From positions 1 through 57,025 of the forward strand of contig NZ_FNBN01000007.1 in NCBI RefSeq assembly GCF_900102545.1: 57,025 bases of DNA. Reading direction: 5' to 3'. The notes under the pieces are model-generated. The model had not been told where the DNA came from. It saw only the letters and a program-made list of their open reading frames with translations, and searched no databases. Positions 17,359 to 26,521 of this stretch are shown piece after piece (the stretch's first letter is position 1; each line of letters opens with the position of its first letter). This stretch comes from Chitinophaga filiformis (GTDB lineage Bacteria; Bacteroidota; Bacteroidia; Chitinophagales; Chitinophagaceae). Made by a program: the position numbers and the translations under genes.

Positions 17359-17733
17359 AAGATATCATGCCCACCGCAAAAGAAGCGGTGGGCATGTATA
17401 GTCCTGTCCTTGATTTTTGCTGCAGACAAAATTCCGGAATGGATGCCTGAGGTATGTTGCCATACTGCCTTTTGTTCTATCCAATTTGACGTTTGTGAAA
17501 TTCTTGTAGGAGGTGCTTCTTCACAAAGTTGTCCAATCTGGAGCTTCTTATTACATAAGCTATAAAATTCGTCGATAAGACACCGGGTTAATTTTTTTAT
17601 CTGCTGAGAGGGACATTTACTCTTGACAAATTGGGTATATTTAGGATAGTACAGTGAAACATTAAGTACGGAAACTATCATGAATCAGTCCTGATGCGAA
17701 CCCTTTTTAACTATCAATCTTAACCCTCAAAGT
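17359..17733. other. Intergenic with terminator
   Basis: It holds the strong hairpin at 17366-17396. A reverse-strand frame of 113 codons runs through that hairpin and shows no recognisable domain, so it is not called. The promoter of the next gene is not clear. Confidence 0.5.
17366..17396 (+). terminator. Terminator of the GH43 gene
   Basis: CATGCCCACCGC (17366-17377) pairs perfectly with GCGGTGGGCATG (17385-17396) around a 7-base loop, 7 bases after the stop codon. There is no direct T run, so termination may be factor-assisted. Confidence 0.55.
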
Positions 17734-18921
17734 ATGAAAAATCTATTAAGTGTTTTTTCCAGACAGCTGCTGTCCGTGGCCGTTATGACAGCTTTAATGA
17801 TAAGCTGTAAAACAGACGACGATAACCTTATAAAAAAGACACCGGCCGTGACCGTGGCTGCAGCACCTCAGATATCGCTGACGTCAGTTATCAGTTCCGG
17901 TTTAAGTGCTCCTATGCAGTTTGTGAATGCCGGCGACGGTACTAAACGCATTTTTATACCGCAGAAAGCCGGTACCATAAGAGTGTATGATTCTGCATTT
18001 AATTTTATTTCAGTATTTGGCACCGTATCAAATATAAGCACCAATGGCGAAAGAGGCCTGCTCAGTATGGTCTTTCATCCTAATTATGCCACGAATGGGT
18101 TTGTTTATGTGTATTATACCAACACCGCAGGCAACCTTGAGCTTGCCAGGTATCATGTAAACAGCAGCAGTCCGAATACACTGGAAGCCGCATCAAAAGT
18201 GATCGTGCTGACTATCCCGCATCCGACCAATTCTAACCATAATGGAGGAGAGCTCCACTTCGGCAGTGATGGATACCTGTATTTATCTACCGGTGATGGT
18301 GGCGGTAGTGGTGATGTTCCCAATAATGCGCAGAACACGTCTGTATTGCTGGGCAAGATATTACGTCTGGCCGTTAATACCTCTGCCACTGCGCCCTATT
18401 ATACTATTCCTCCGGGCAATCCTTTCTCAAATGCAGTATATGCTTACGGACTACGTAACCCCTACCGCTGGAGCTTTGACAGAGCAACCCAGGATATGTG
18501 GATAGGTGATGTAGGACAGGATTCGTGGGAGGAAATTAATTTCCGTGCAGCAGCGGTTACTGCAGGCACTAACTACGGCTGGCGCTGTTATGAAGGTAAC
18601 GCAGTATATAACTCTTCGGGATGTAATGGAACAAATTATATCTTCCCCGTGCATGCTTATGCAACACAGAACCCTGCGGCAAGTATTACCGGAGGAGTTG
18701 TTTACAGAGGCACCAGGTATCCCACATTGCAGGGTGTTTACCTGAGTGCTGATTTTTATTCAGGCGTTTTTTATAAGATTGTTCCTAATGGTTCCGCATG
18801 GACTGTTACCACTCAAACACTATCTCCAACCGGGATTGTGGATTTCGGGGAAACTGAAAGCGGAGAAGTGTACGTTGTATCCAATACCGGGAACAGCGTA
18901 TACCGTGTTACAGTGAACTAA
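17734..18921 (+). CDS. Lipoprotein with PQQ-type sugar dehydrogenase (GSDH) fold
   Basis: 395 residues with a lipoprotein signal (LMISC, Cys25, then KTDDD). The rest is a six-bladed GSDH/HHIP-like propeller: GDGTKRIFIPQKAGTIRV, ERGLLSMVFHPNY, NHNGGELHFGSDGYLYLSTGDGG and YGLRNPYRWSFD are classic family blocks. Soluble members oxidise aldose sugars with PQQ and calcium; many environmental homologs are uncharacterised. Attachment to the membrane suggests periplasmic or surface sugar oxidation. It follows the GH43 gene but has its own 375-base upstream region and its own terminator. Confidence 0.85.
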   Translation: MKNLLSVFSRQLLSVAVMTALMISCKTDDDNLIKKTPAVTVAAAPQISLTSVISSGLSAPMQFVNAGDGTKRIFIPQKAGTIRVYDSAFNFISVFGTVSNISTNGERGLLSMVFHPNYATNGFVYVYYTNTAGNLELARYHVNSSSPNTLEAASKVIVLTIPHPTNSNHNGGELHFGSDGYLYLSTGDGGGSGDVPNNAQNTSVLLGKILRLAVNTSATAPYYTIPPGNPFSNAVYAYGLRNPYRWSFDRATQDMWIGDVGQDSWEEINFRAAAVTAGTNYGWRCYEGNAVYNSSGCNGTNYIFPVHAYATQNPAASITGGVVYRGTRYPTLQGVYLSADFYSGVFYKIVPNGSAWTVTTQTLSPTGIVDFGETESGEVYVVSNTGNSVYRVTVN

Positions 18922-18952
18922 GTACTACATCTAATACATCAGGACTGTATTC

Positions 18953-18985
18953 AAAAGGGGCTGACCTTCGGGTCGGCCCTTTTTT
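18953..18985 (+). terminator. Intrinsic terminator
   Basis: AAAAGGGGCTGACC, loop TTCG, then GGTCGGCCC and a run of T (to 18985). The UUCG-type tetraloop and T tail make this a textbook terminator for the preceding gene. Confidence 0.85.
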
Positions 18986-19025
18986 GCAGAAAGAACATCA
19001 TGAATCCCGAGGAATGTCCATCAAG

Positions 19026-19056
19026 GTAATTGTGCCACGGGCTGTGGCACAATTAC
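19026..19056. repeat. 13-bp perfect hairpin before the cyclase gene
   Basis: GTAATTGTGCCAC (19026-19038) pairs perfectly with GTGGCACAATTAC (19044-19056) around a 5-base loop. No T run follows. It lies about 110 bases before the cyclase start and could be an operator or an mRNA leader hairpin. Confidence 0.5.
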
Positions 19057-19167
19057 AACTTATTGCGAACCGAACAGCAGTTATCGTCTGCGGAGCCACG
19101 GAAAAACCAGGCCGTACCATTTTATCTGAAAAAGGAATATCTTGAGCACGCAAATCGCCCTTACATC

Positions 19168-20208
19168 ATGAAAAGGAGGACATCGTACAAGTTAAAACAG
19201 CTGGGGATCATTACGGTCATATGGCTGATAATAGGCTTTTTCATCCCTCTATATGACCGCCTCGCACTGTTTACCACCAATGCAGTAGTCCCAGTGCCTA
19301 AATATACCATTGCCGAAGCTGTGGCTATTAATATGGGAGCGGCATTGATTGGCGCATTACTGGGCGGCAGCCTGCTGGTATTTTATGTAAACGTAAAGTT
19401 CCGGGATAAATCTTACGGCTATACCATTGCTACGGTTATACTATCGTTCCTGGTAGTGATTGCGATCGTGAATATTGTACTACGACTCTTCGCCGTTCCT
19501 TCCGACCCACTCCGGATATTGAAGAACTGTATGATCTGGGGTATAATAGTAGCCATTACGCAGTTATTCCTGCAGATCAATAACAAATTCGGACAGGGTG
19601 TTTTCTGGAATATCCTGCGGGGTAAGTACAATACTCCTAAGGAAGAAAGCAGGATCTTCATGTTCCTGGACCTGAATTCTTCCACCACTATCGCAGAAAC
19701 GCTGGGCGACAAAAAATATCATGCCTTTCTGAAGGATATCTTCACTGATATTACCAACCCTATTCTTGACAACAAAGGAGAAATCTACCAGTATGTGGGA
19801 GACGAAGTGATCGTGGCCTGGAAGCATAACGAGGGCATCGAGAACAGCAAATGCGTGCAATGTTTCTTTGATATCAAATACCACCTGCAAGAGTTGAGCA
19901 GCAAATATATCAGGTTATACGGGCTGGCCCCTTCTTTTAAAGCCGGCATCCACTGCGGTAAGGTAGTGGCTGGCGAAGTAGGCATCATCAAGAGAGATAT
20001 CACATACTCCGGCGATGTATTGAACACCACTTCGCGCATACAGGATATGTGCAAGGAATTCAATGAAGAGATTATTGTTTCCGGCGATCTTGCAGCGTCT
20101 CTGCGACTGGCTGGTAACTTCATTACACAAACTTTGGGCTCGATCAAGTTGAAGGGTAAGCAAAAAGAGATGTTGCTGATTGCGTTAAAATCGGCAATGA
20201 CGGAATAG
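19168..20208 (+). CDS. Membrane class III adenylate/guanylate cyclase
   Basis: 346 residues from the ATG at 19168; the longer frame begins 46 codons earlier through the hairpin region. Four membrane helices (about 12-28, 52-75, 85-108 and 120-136) precede a class III cyclase domain. Metal-binding aspartates are Asp168 (FLDLN) and Asp212 (YVGDEV). The transition-state pair is Asn286 and Arg290 in GDVLNTTSR, and Asp277 sits at the base-selecting position, favouring ATP. It makes a cyclic nucleotide from the inner face of the membrane; the four-helix part may sense a membrane signal. A small peptide gene follows 23 bases downstream. Confidence 0.85.
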   Translation: MKRRTSYKLKQLGIITVIWLIIGFFIPLYDRLALFTTNAVVPVPKYTIAEAVAINMGAALIGALLGGSLLVFYVNVKFRDKSYGYTIATVILSFLVVIAIVNIVLRLFAVPSDPLRILKNCMIWGIIVAITQLFLQINNKFGQGVFWNILRGKYNTPKEESRIFMFLDLNSSTTIAETLGDKKYHAFLKDIFTDITNPILDNKGEIYQYVGDEVIVAWKHNEGIENSKCVQCFFDIKYHLQELSSKYIRLYGLAPSFKAGIHCGKVVAGEVGIIKRDITYSGDVLNTTSRIQDMCKEFNEEIIVSGDLAASLRLAGNFITQTLGSIKLKGKQKEMLLIALKSAMTE

Positions 20209-20231
20209 TTTTTATTCACTATTATATATCT

Positions 20232-20348
20232 ATGAAACACATCCTGATCATTCTGTTCTTATCTGTTGTCTATACTGTGAACACTTACGGACAGGCTCAG
20301 ATGCAGCAACATGGGATACCGGACATGGAGCTGGCTGAAGAAGAGTAA
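20232..20348 (+). CDS. 38-residue secreted peptide
   Basis: The frame starts 23 bases after the cyclase stop. It encodes a convincing signal peptide (ILIILFLSVVYTVNTYGQA) followed by only about 15 residues, ending in an acidic tail MELAEEE. It could be a real exported micropeptide or the 5' remnant of a longer gene whose second frame (reading SWLKKSKSKILLIFNIVV) overlaps the end. No homolog is recognised. Confidence 0.4.
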   Translation: MKHILIILFLSVVYTVNTYGQAQMQQHGIPDMELAEEE

Positions 20349-20506
20349 AAGCAAGATACTCCTGATTTTCAATATTGTAGTGGTCCCCTCCTGAAAATAC
20401 TGCAAAAAATTAACAGCGTTTCTGCATATCGACCCACCATCCATTCTAATATTACAACATATAATATATATATTTATAGTTTAAAGGACCAATCCCTGGT
20501 TGACCT

Positions 20507-23500
20507 ATGCCTAAAAATAAAGTAAGCGTCATATCCGCGCTGCAAGCTGCGGTATGCAAAATCCTGCTGGCTGCATTGACTCCTATAAGCAATCGTCTTT
20601 TTAGCAAGAAACGACTTTTATATACGCTGTTGTTTTTGTTGATGTACCTCAATGTATCAGCGCAGCGGCTATGGTACTCTACCGAACCGGCGCGCATGTA
20701 TTTTACAATTGACCCAGTGAATAACAATCATCTTGATAAGACTTTTGCTACCTGGATATACACCGAATTCGGGCCAAAATTTGTCGCAACCCCTATTCAT
20801 CAGGAACCTACGGAGTGGTTGTATTATATGGACACCATCGTTGTCAATCCACCCTGGATGATATATGAAGTGTATGACTACAGTACTTACATTTACCTCA
20901 CCACTCCCCTGGAGTATATCAACGAGATTTATCCCGTTACTCAGGAAGTATTGAATGCACGGACGATGGGATTAGGCGTTCCTTATTATGCGCTCGATAA
21001 TTATCATACGAACACCGGAATGCGCACTGATGATCCGATAAATATACAGTTCTACTACCTGATGGTGCCACCATGGAAACTGAAAAACTATACAGGAATA
21101 AGATCTATATGTGCTAATGAGAGAATCGATCTTGTGTCTATAGGAGATAATGTGACTAACCCTGGAGACAATGAGTATTATCAGGGTTCATATGTATTGG
21201 AGTATAATGTTGGTCCAGATCTGAATACAGGATGGAAGGCAATAGATTCCTCATTGGGCAGGTTCGGGTATGGATTTAGCATTACCCCTGCTCAACTGAT
21301 CCCTGAAGTAGCCAACGCAAAACGAAACGTATGGTTCCGCCACCGGCAGAAGGCGGTGTATAATAAGGGTGCTACCGTGCTCTATTCCCGCTGGTCCGAA
21401 CCTTCCGATCCATTTGAAATATCGCCCGCTCCTCCGACAGTAGATGCTGCTCAGATCGTAAAAACATCCGGATGCTATAACGAAGGCGGAGGTACAATTT
21501 CAATACCCGGTTCTGCTATCCACACGGGCTATAACACCATACGCTGGACGCTCAGAAAAGGGATCGTCTCAACACCCTGCGATCCTGATCTGTCTAACCC
21601 GGGTTCTAACTGTGGAGATCTGCTGGTTCAAAGCAATGGCGCTGTTCCCGTATCCGATGGTATTTATATTGACAATGTTCCAAAAGGGACTTATACACTT
21701 TGGGTATTCAACCCTGGTGAAACAACTGGCAGTTGTATGACGCCTTACTATCTGACAGTAGATGAATACGATCCTCTAACGGCTGTAGAAGACACAAACC
21801 TGCATAAAAATATCAGCTGTTTCGGCGGCAGCGATGGCGCCATCAGCATTACCGCAGGGGGAGCTGATACAAATGCTGATTATTACTTTGAGCTACGCTC
21901 CGGCAGTACTATTGTACGTGCGGAACAGGCAGGTACAAATAAAAGTATACTATGGGAGAACCTACCCGCTGGTACCTACCAGGCAATTGTAAGAAATGCA
22001 AAATGTAGCAATAGCGCACCTCCTGTAAATATTGTGCTACAACAACCCGCTCAGGTAAGTGGTAACCTGGCTGGCAATGATCCTACCTGTACATCACCAG
22101 GCAACGGCGCTATTTCTATTGCCGCTGCTACGACGGGTAATTATGAATTCCAACTTTATCAGAACGGCGCCATAGTAAAGACTTCCGGCGTACAGAATAA
22201 TACCGATACCTATACGTTCAGCGACCTGCCAGGCGGCACATACCGTGCGGTGATCGTGAACAGCGATGCACCACTTTGTACCGGCTGGGACAGTACTGTT
22301 ACCTTACAAGCTTTATCACCTTTAGGTATCACCCTCACCTCTTCTGACTCTGTTAGTTGTTTCGGTGGTAATGACGGCAGGCTACAATTTACGGCCAAAG
22401 GCGGCACAGGTCAGTATCAGTATACACTGAACGGCATCACCAATACCACTGGTCGTTTCACAGGCCTTAGCGCGGGTGCGTATACAGTTACCGTTACCAA
22501 CCAGGGTAGCACCTGCACTGATGCGGTTACTTTAGACGCTACTGTTTACCAGCGGGCTACATTGCATGTACAGCTCCAGCAAACACCCCTCAGCTGTTAT
22601 CCCAACACAGACGGTGTTATTGAGTCTGTCGTAACTGGCGGTTCCGGTAGCTATAGCTATGACTGGCAGCAACTGAAGAATGGAGTATGGACATCCGGTT
22701 TCTGGTTCAGCACAGATACCCGGATAGATGCACTCAGCGCAGGCACTTACCGGGTCATCATTACAGATAGAAATGCCCCTGCCTGTTCAGTCACTTCGGC
22801 TGAAAGTACTATCGCCCCGGTGAATGAGTTAACGATCACCAAAGTAACTGTCCATGATGCGGTCTGCCTGGCTGATGGAGGCCATATAGATATCACTGCA
22901 GCGGGTGGTTCAGGCAATTACCTTTATGAATGGTCATTGGACGGAAATACTTATCATCCATTTGTAGCCAGTACCAAGCTGACTACAGCAGGCAACTACC
23001 AGCTTCGCGTAACAGATGACCATGGGTGCAGCATATCTGCTGAGCGCACTTATGCGGTTACATTGCCATCCCTTCCTCTCAGCTTCTCAACGGTATCTTC
23101 CGATTATAATGGGTATAATGTTTCCTGCAAAGGCAATGACAACGGTTATGTACGGGTCACTGCTACCGGCGGCAACGGCGGTAGTTACAGCGGTTATACT
23201 TATGCATTGGATAATGGCGCATATGGTATTGCTTCGTTGATAGAACATATCACCGGAGGAATACACCAGTTACATGTCAAGGATGGCCGTGGCTGTATCA
23301 GCAACCAACAGATCCTTATGACAGAACCAGCCAGCACGCTAGGATTAAAAGTAAGTGAGAAGGAACATCCGGGTTGTGGAGCAGATCCTGTAGGTCACAT
23401 CACAGTAGCTCCTGAAGGAGGTTCGGCGCCTTACACTTACGCCATTGACAATGGTGCATGGCAGGATAGTCCGTCGTTCACAGGCCTGGCAGCCGGCGAT

Positions 23501-24574
23501 CATAGTCTACAGGTACGTGATGCAGGCGGCTGCACCTCTACGATCAGCACAACATTAACAGCAGCCTATACTCCATTGGTCACCACAGCAGATATCACAG
23601 ATGTGAAATGTGCCGGCCAATCCAATGGCGCAATTATCCTCCATACAAGTGGTGGGGACGGTAATTATGCCTACCAATGGAGCACACCATCATTGTCAGG
23701 CAGCACCGCAGAGAATATACCATCCGGAAATTATACGATTAATATTACCGACAGTAAAGGCTGTAAACAGGAAGTCACTTACACATTACATCAACCTGAT
23801 CAACTTGAATTGGAACTGGAAGCATCCAGTATTTGTGACGGATCAGATGATGGCAGCATCAATGCAGCTGTAAAAGGAGGCACAACACCATATCGATATT
23901 CACTGGACCAGGGTAGCTGGCTGAATGCCGGTTCATTCAAAGGATTATCCGAAGGTAAATACCACATAGCAGTACAGGATGCCCATGGTTGTGAGATCAG
24001 CGGAGATGCCACCATCAGTAAGAGTAATATAAAACCAGCAATCAACTTCCTGGTAGCATCCCGTAGGAATGCGTTTGATACACTTGTGATAAAAGATATC
24101 AGTCTGCCTGAGCCAGACAACATCACCTGGTCATATGATCCAAAAGCGGTGCTGTTGGGATATGATAACGGCACGCCGCTGATTAAGTTCACCGATCCTG
24201 GAACCTATTGGGTAGAGATGGTTGCCACATTTGGACAATGTTCCTATACCCTGCGTAAGGAACTCGAAATAGAAGCTTATGATCCCTCTGCCGGCCCTGT
24301 TTATACCGTGCCTGTACAGGTGATAGATACCGTTACACTATCTCCGAATCCCAACAACGGACATTTTACTTACCATATTAAGCTGAACAGGAAGCAGCAG
24401 ATGATCGTGTATGTGTATGACTTAAACGGAGTGATAGCAGAGCAGCGGCAATATGCGCCTGCGCTTGAAGTCAATGATTCGTTTACAATCAGCGGTACTG
24501 CTACCGGCGTATTCATTCTGCGTGTCATTACACAGAATGAAAGCAGGGATGTCAGATTTATTATTTCAAGGTAG
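20507..24574 (+). CDS. Giant SprB-repeat protein with T9SS type A signal
   Basis: 1355 residues. A signal peptide core lies unusually deep (about 36-53, ending NVSAQ) after a 35-residue positively charged extension. About 400 residues of unrecognised N-terminal region follow. Then come eight or so SprB-like repeats, each with a Cys and a G..DG.I.....GG..PY.Y.L pattern (for example SCFGGSDGAISITAGG). The last 80 residues are a type IX secretion sorting domain (SPNPNNGHF ... GVFILRV). It is therefore exported across the outer membrane and fixed or released at the surface, probably as an adhesin. The promoter was not identified. Confidence 0.88.
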   Translation: MPKNKVSVISALQAAVCKILLAALTPISNRLFSKKRLLYTLLFLLMYLNVSAQRLWYSTEPARMYFTIDPVNNNHLDKTFATWIYTEFGPKFVATPIHQEPTEWLYYMDTIVVNPPWMIYEVYDYSTYIYLTTPLEYINEIYPVTQEVLNARTMGLGVPYYALDNYHTNTGMRTDDPINIQFYYLMVPPWKLKNYTGIRSICANERIDLVSIGDNVTNPGDNEYYQGSYVLEYNVGPDLNTGWKAIDSSLGRFGYGFSITPAQLIPEVANAKRNVWFRHRQKAVYNKGATVLYSRWSEPSDPFEISPAPPTVDAAQIVKTSGCYNEGGGTISIPGSAIHTGYNTIRWTLRKGIVSTPCDPDLSNPGSNCGDLLVQSNGAVPVSDGIYIDNVPKGTYTLWVFNPGETTGSCMTPYYLTVDEYDPLTAVEDTNLHKNISCFGGSDGAISITAGGADTNADYYFELRSGSTIVRAEQAGTNKSILWENLPAGTYQAIVRNAKCSNSAPPVNIVLQQPAQVSGNLAGNDPTCTSPGNGAISIAAATTGNYEFQLYQNGAIVKTSGVQNNTDTYTFSDLPGGTYRAVIVNSDAPLCTGWDSTVTLQALSPLGITLTSSDSVSCFGGNDGRLQFTAKGGTGQYQYTLNGITNTTGRFTGLSAGAYTVTVTNQGSTCTDAVTLDATVYQRATLHVQLQQTPLSCYPNTDGVIESVVTGGSGSYSYDWQQLKNGVWTSGFWFSTDTRIDALSAGTYRVIITDRNAPACSVTSAESTIAPVNELTITKVTVHDAVCLADGGHIDITAAGGSGNYLYEWSLDGNTYHPFVASTKLTTAGNYQLRVTDDHGCSISAERTYAVTLPSLPLSFSTVSSDYNGYNVSCKGNDNGYVRVTATGGNGGSYSGYTYALDNGAYGIASLIEHITGGIHQLHVKDGRGCISNQQILMTEPASTLGLKVSEKEHPGCGADPVGHITVAPEGGSAPYTYAIDNGAWQDSPSFTGLAAGDHSLQVRDAGGCTSTISTTLTAAYTPLVTTADITDVKCAGQSNGAIILHTSGGDGNYAYQWSTPSLSGSTAENIPSGNYTINITDSKGCKQEVTYTLHQPDQLELELEASSICDGSDDGSINAAVKGGTTPYRYSLDQGSWLNAGSFKGLSEGKYHIAVQDAHGCEISGDATISKSNIKPAINFLVASRRNAFDTLVIKDISLPEPDNITWSYDPKAVLLGYDNGTPLIKFTDPGTYWVEMVATFGQCSYTLRKELEIEAYDPSAGPVYTVPVQVIDTVTLSPNPNNGHFTYHIKLNRKQQMIVYVYDLNGVIAEQRQYAPALEVNDSFTISGTATGVFILRVITQNESRDVRFIISR

Positions 24575-24603
24575 GAATGCCTTGTCGCCGGTTATACTAT
24601 CGT

Positions 24604-24642
24604 TACATTTAAAGACAGGTCGATATGCTGTCTTTAAATGTA
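24604..24642. terminator. 15-bp perfect stem between SprB and MOSC genes
   Basis: TACATTTAAAGACAG (24604-24618) pairs perfectly with its complement at 24628-24642 around a 9-base loop, 29 bases after the SprB stop. It is the likely terminator, though no T run follows. Confidence 0.55.
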
Positions 24643-24682
24643 TACAAACTATAAGAATAATCTTTTGTGTAACTTTAGGCCT

Positions 24683-25477
24683 ATGCTTACAGTTAGCGAC
24701 ATATATATTTATCCAGTTAAGTCATTAGGAGGATTCTCCGTGCCGGCAGCGACGCTTACTGATCGTGGTTTCAAATACGATAGAAGATGGATGCTGATAG
24801 ATGAAAACAACCGTTTTATCTCTCAACGGGAAGTATCTGCCATGGCATTGTTACGGGTTGCCCTCCAGGAGGGAAATCTACTGATCACCAATAAAAAAAC
24901 AGCGGATCTTATCAAGGTCCCTTTTGAACCGTTGACGTCAGAAACAATGATGGTGTCTGTATGGGACGACAATTGTCTGGCACAGCGTGTAAGTGATGAA
25001 GCGGATGCCTGGTTTAGTCGCCAGCTGAACATGTCCTGCCGGCTGGTATATATGCCTGATAGCACCCAAAGAACCGTAGATGAACAATATGCACATAACA
25101 AAGAAATCACCAGTTTTTCTGACGGATATCCCTTGCTGATCATTGGTCAGGCTTCTCTTGATGACCTGAATAACAGGCTGACATCACCATTACCCATGAA
25201 TCGTTTCAGGCCGAATATCGTATTTACGGGAGGACTTCCATTTCAGGAAGATGACATGAAACAGTTCCATATCGGAGATATACAATTTTTCGGTGTTAAA
25301 CCCTGCGCACGCTGCGTCATTACTACTATTGACCAGGAGAGCGGTATAAAGGCAAAAGAGCCACTGAAAACGCTCAGCACCTATCGGGCAAAGAATCAGA
25401 AAATATACTTCGGTCAGAACCTGCTGTTTAATGGAAGTGGCACTATCCGCGTTGGCGACATGATTACCTTGCCATAG
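24683..25477 (+). CDS. MOSC-domain protein, YcbX type
   Basis: 264 residues from the ATG at 24683; the longer frame runs back into the hairpin. An N-terminal MOSC N domain (ISQREVSAMALL, YPVKSLGGF) is followed by the MOSC core with RFRPNIVFTGG and the Cys in VKPCARCVITT that binds the molybdenum cofactor in this family. YcbX-like proteins reduce N-hydroxylated compounds with an electron donor. Here no fused ferredoxin domain is present, unlike Escherichia coli YcbX. Confidence 0.85.
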   Translation: MLTVSDIYIYPVKSLGGFSVPAATLTDRGFKYDRRWMLIDENNRFISQREVSAMALLRVALQEGNLLITNKKTADLIKVPFEPLTSETMMVSVWDDNCLAQRVSDEADAWFSRQLNMSCRLVYMPDSTQRTVDEQYAHNKEITSFSDGYPLLIIGQASLDDLNNRLTSPLPMNRFRPNIVFTGGLPFQEDDMKQFHIGDIQFFGVKPCARCVITTIDQESGIKAKEPLKTLSTYRAKNQKIYFGQNLLFNGSGTIRVGDMITLP

Positions 25478-25501
25478 TTTTTTATTTACCGGTCTAAGTT
25501 T

Positions 25502-25509
25502 TAGTTTTG
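25502..25509 (+). promoter_or_regulatory. -7 box of the K+ channel gene
   Basis: TAGTTTTG matches TAnnTTTG, 21 bases before the ATG at 25531. It excludes the upstream TTG start at 25507. Confidence 0.5.
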
Positions 25510-25530
25510 CCATATAAAGATTTTCCTGAT

Positions 25531-26502
25531 ATGGCATTACGCATTAATCCTTTTTCCCGGGTCAATGACGACACTGGTTTTGGCAGCAATTCCAATAGTT
25601 ATGTGGGCCGGTTTATAAACCGGGACGGCTCGTTTAACCTGCGCAAGGAAGGTATACCGGTATGGGAACGTGTGAGCATTTACCATACATTACTCAACCT
25701 GCCTGCCTGGAAATTTTTCCTTGCCATTATCATCTTCTTTGTGTCTATTAACCTGGTGTATACGTTGATCTACCTGCTGCTTGGCGCACATCAGTTCCAG
25801 GGGATAATGGGTACATCTGAGTGGCAGGTGTTCAAGGAGATCTATTTCTTCAGCACAGAGACCTTTACCACGGTAGGTTATGGTCGCGTGAACCCTGTAG
25901 GGGATGGCGCCAACCTGGTAGCTTCCATAGAAGCCCTGAACGGCTTCCTGTACCTGGCTGTTTTCACGGGCTTGATCTACGGACGTTTTTCCAAGCCCAA
26001 GGCTTTCCTGAAATTCAGTGATCTTGCTGTCATAGCGCCTTACAAGAATACTACAGGCCTCATGTTCCGCTTTGCTTCCTATAAAAACATGCATACCCTT
26101 ACTGACGTGGAAGTGAAGGCTAACCTCGCCCTGCTGGTACCGGAGGACGGTAAAACAGCATACAGGTTCTATGAGCTGACATTGGAACGCAGCCGCATTC
26201 AGAATCTGCCTATGAACTGGACGGTAGTGCATCCCATTGATGAAAACAGTCCCCTGTTGGGTCTGAATGAAGAAGACATCAAAACCGCCGATGTGGAGAT
26301 CTACATAACGGTGCGGGCATTCGATGATGTATTCTCCAACTCTGTGCTGAAGCGGACCTCTTATACCTGGGACGAGATACAGTTCAACCGGCGCTTCGTA
26401 CCGATGTACCGGGAAACAGGCAATACGACGATACTGGAACTTCAGAAACTGAATATGACCGTGCCGGCGGATGTCAAGAAAGAAGCGGAGCGGCTGGGGT
26501 GA
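25531..26502 (+). CDS. KirBac-type inward-rectifier potassium channel
   Basis: 323 residues. Two membrane helices (about 60-85 and 130-152) flank a pore helix and the selectivity filter TVGYG (114-118) in STETFTTVGYG. The C-terminal 170 residues form the beta-rich cytoplasmic domain typical of Kir channels, starting at GRFSKPKA. It conducts K+ across the inner membrane and its gating is usually set by lipids and cytoplasmic ligands. It has its own promoter box and converges with the LRR-DUF1963 gene. Confidence 0.92.
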   Translation: MALRINPFSRVNDDTGFGSNSNSYVGRFINRDGSFNLRKEGIPVWERVSIYHTLLNLPAWKFFLAIIIFFVSINLVYTLIYLLLGAHQFQGIMGTSEWQVFKEIYFFSTETFTTVGYGRVNPVGDGANLVASIEALNGFLYLAVFTGLIYGRFSKPKAFLKFSDLAVIAPYKNTTGLMFRFASYKNMHTLTDVEVKANLALLVPEDGKTAYRFYELTLERSRIQNLPMNWTVVHPIDENSPLLGLNEEDIKTADVEIYITVRAFDDVFSNSVLKRTSYTWDEIQFNRRFVPMYRETGNTTILELQKLNMTVPADVKKEAERLG

Positions 26503-26521
26503 CGGTACAGTCGCCCTTTTC

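Noticed and set aside
17340..17681. Reverse-strand frame of 113 codons between GH43 and the sugar-dehydrogenase gene
   Set aside because: It runs through the perfect 12-bp terminator hairpin, has no recognisable domain, and overlaps the GH43 stop.
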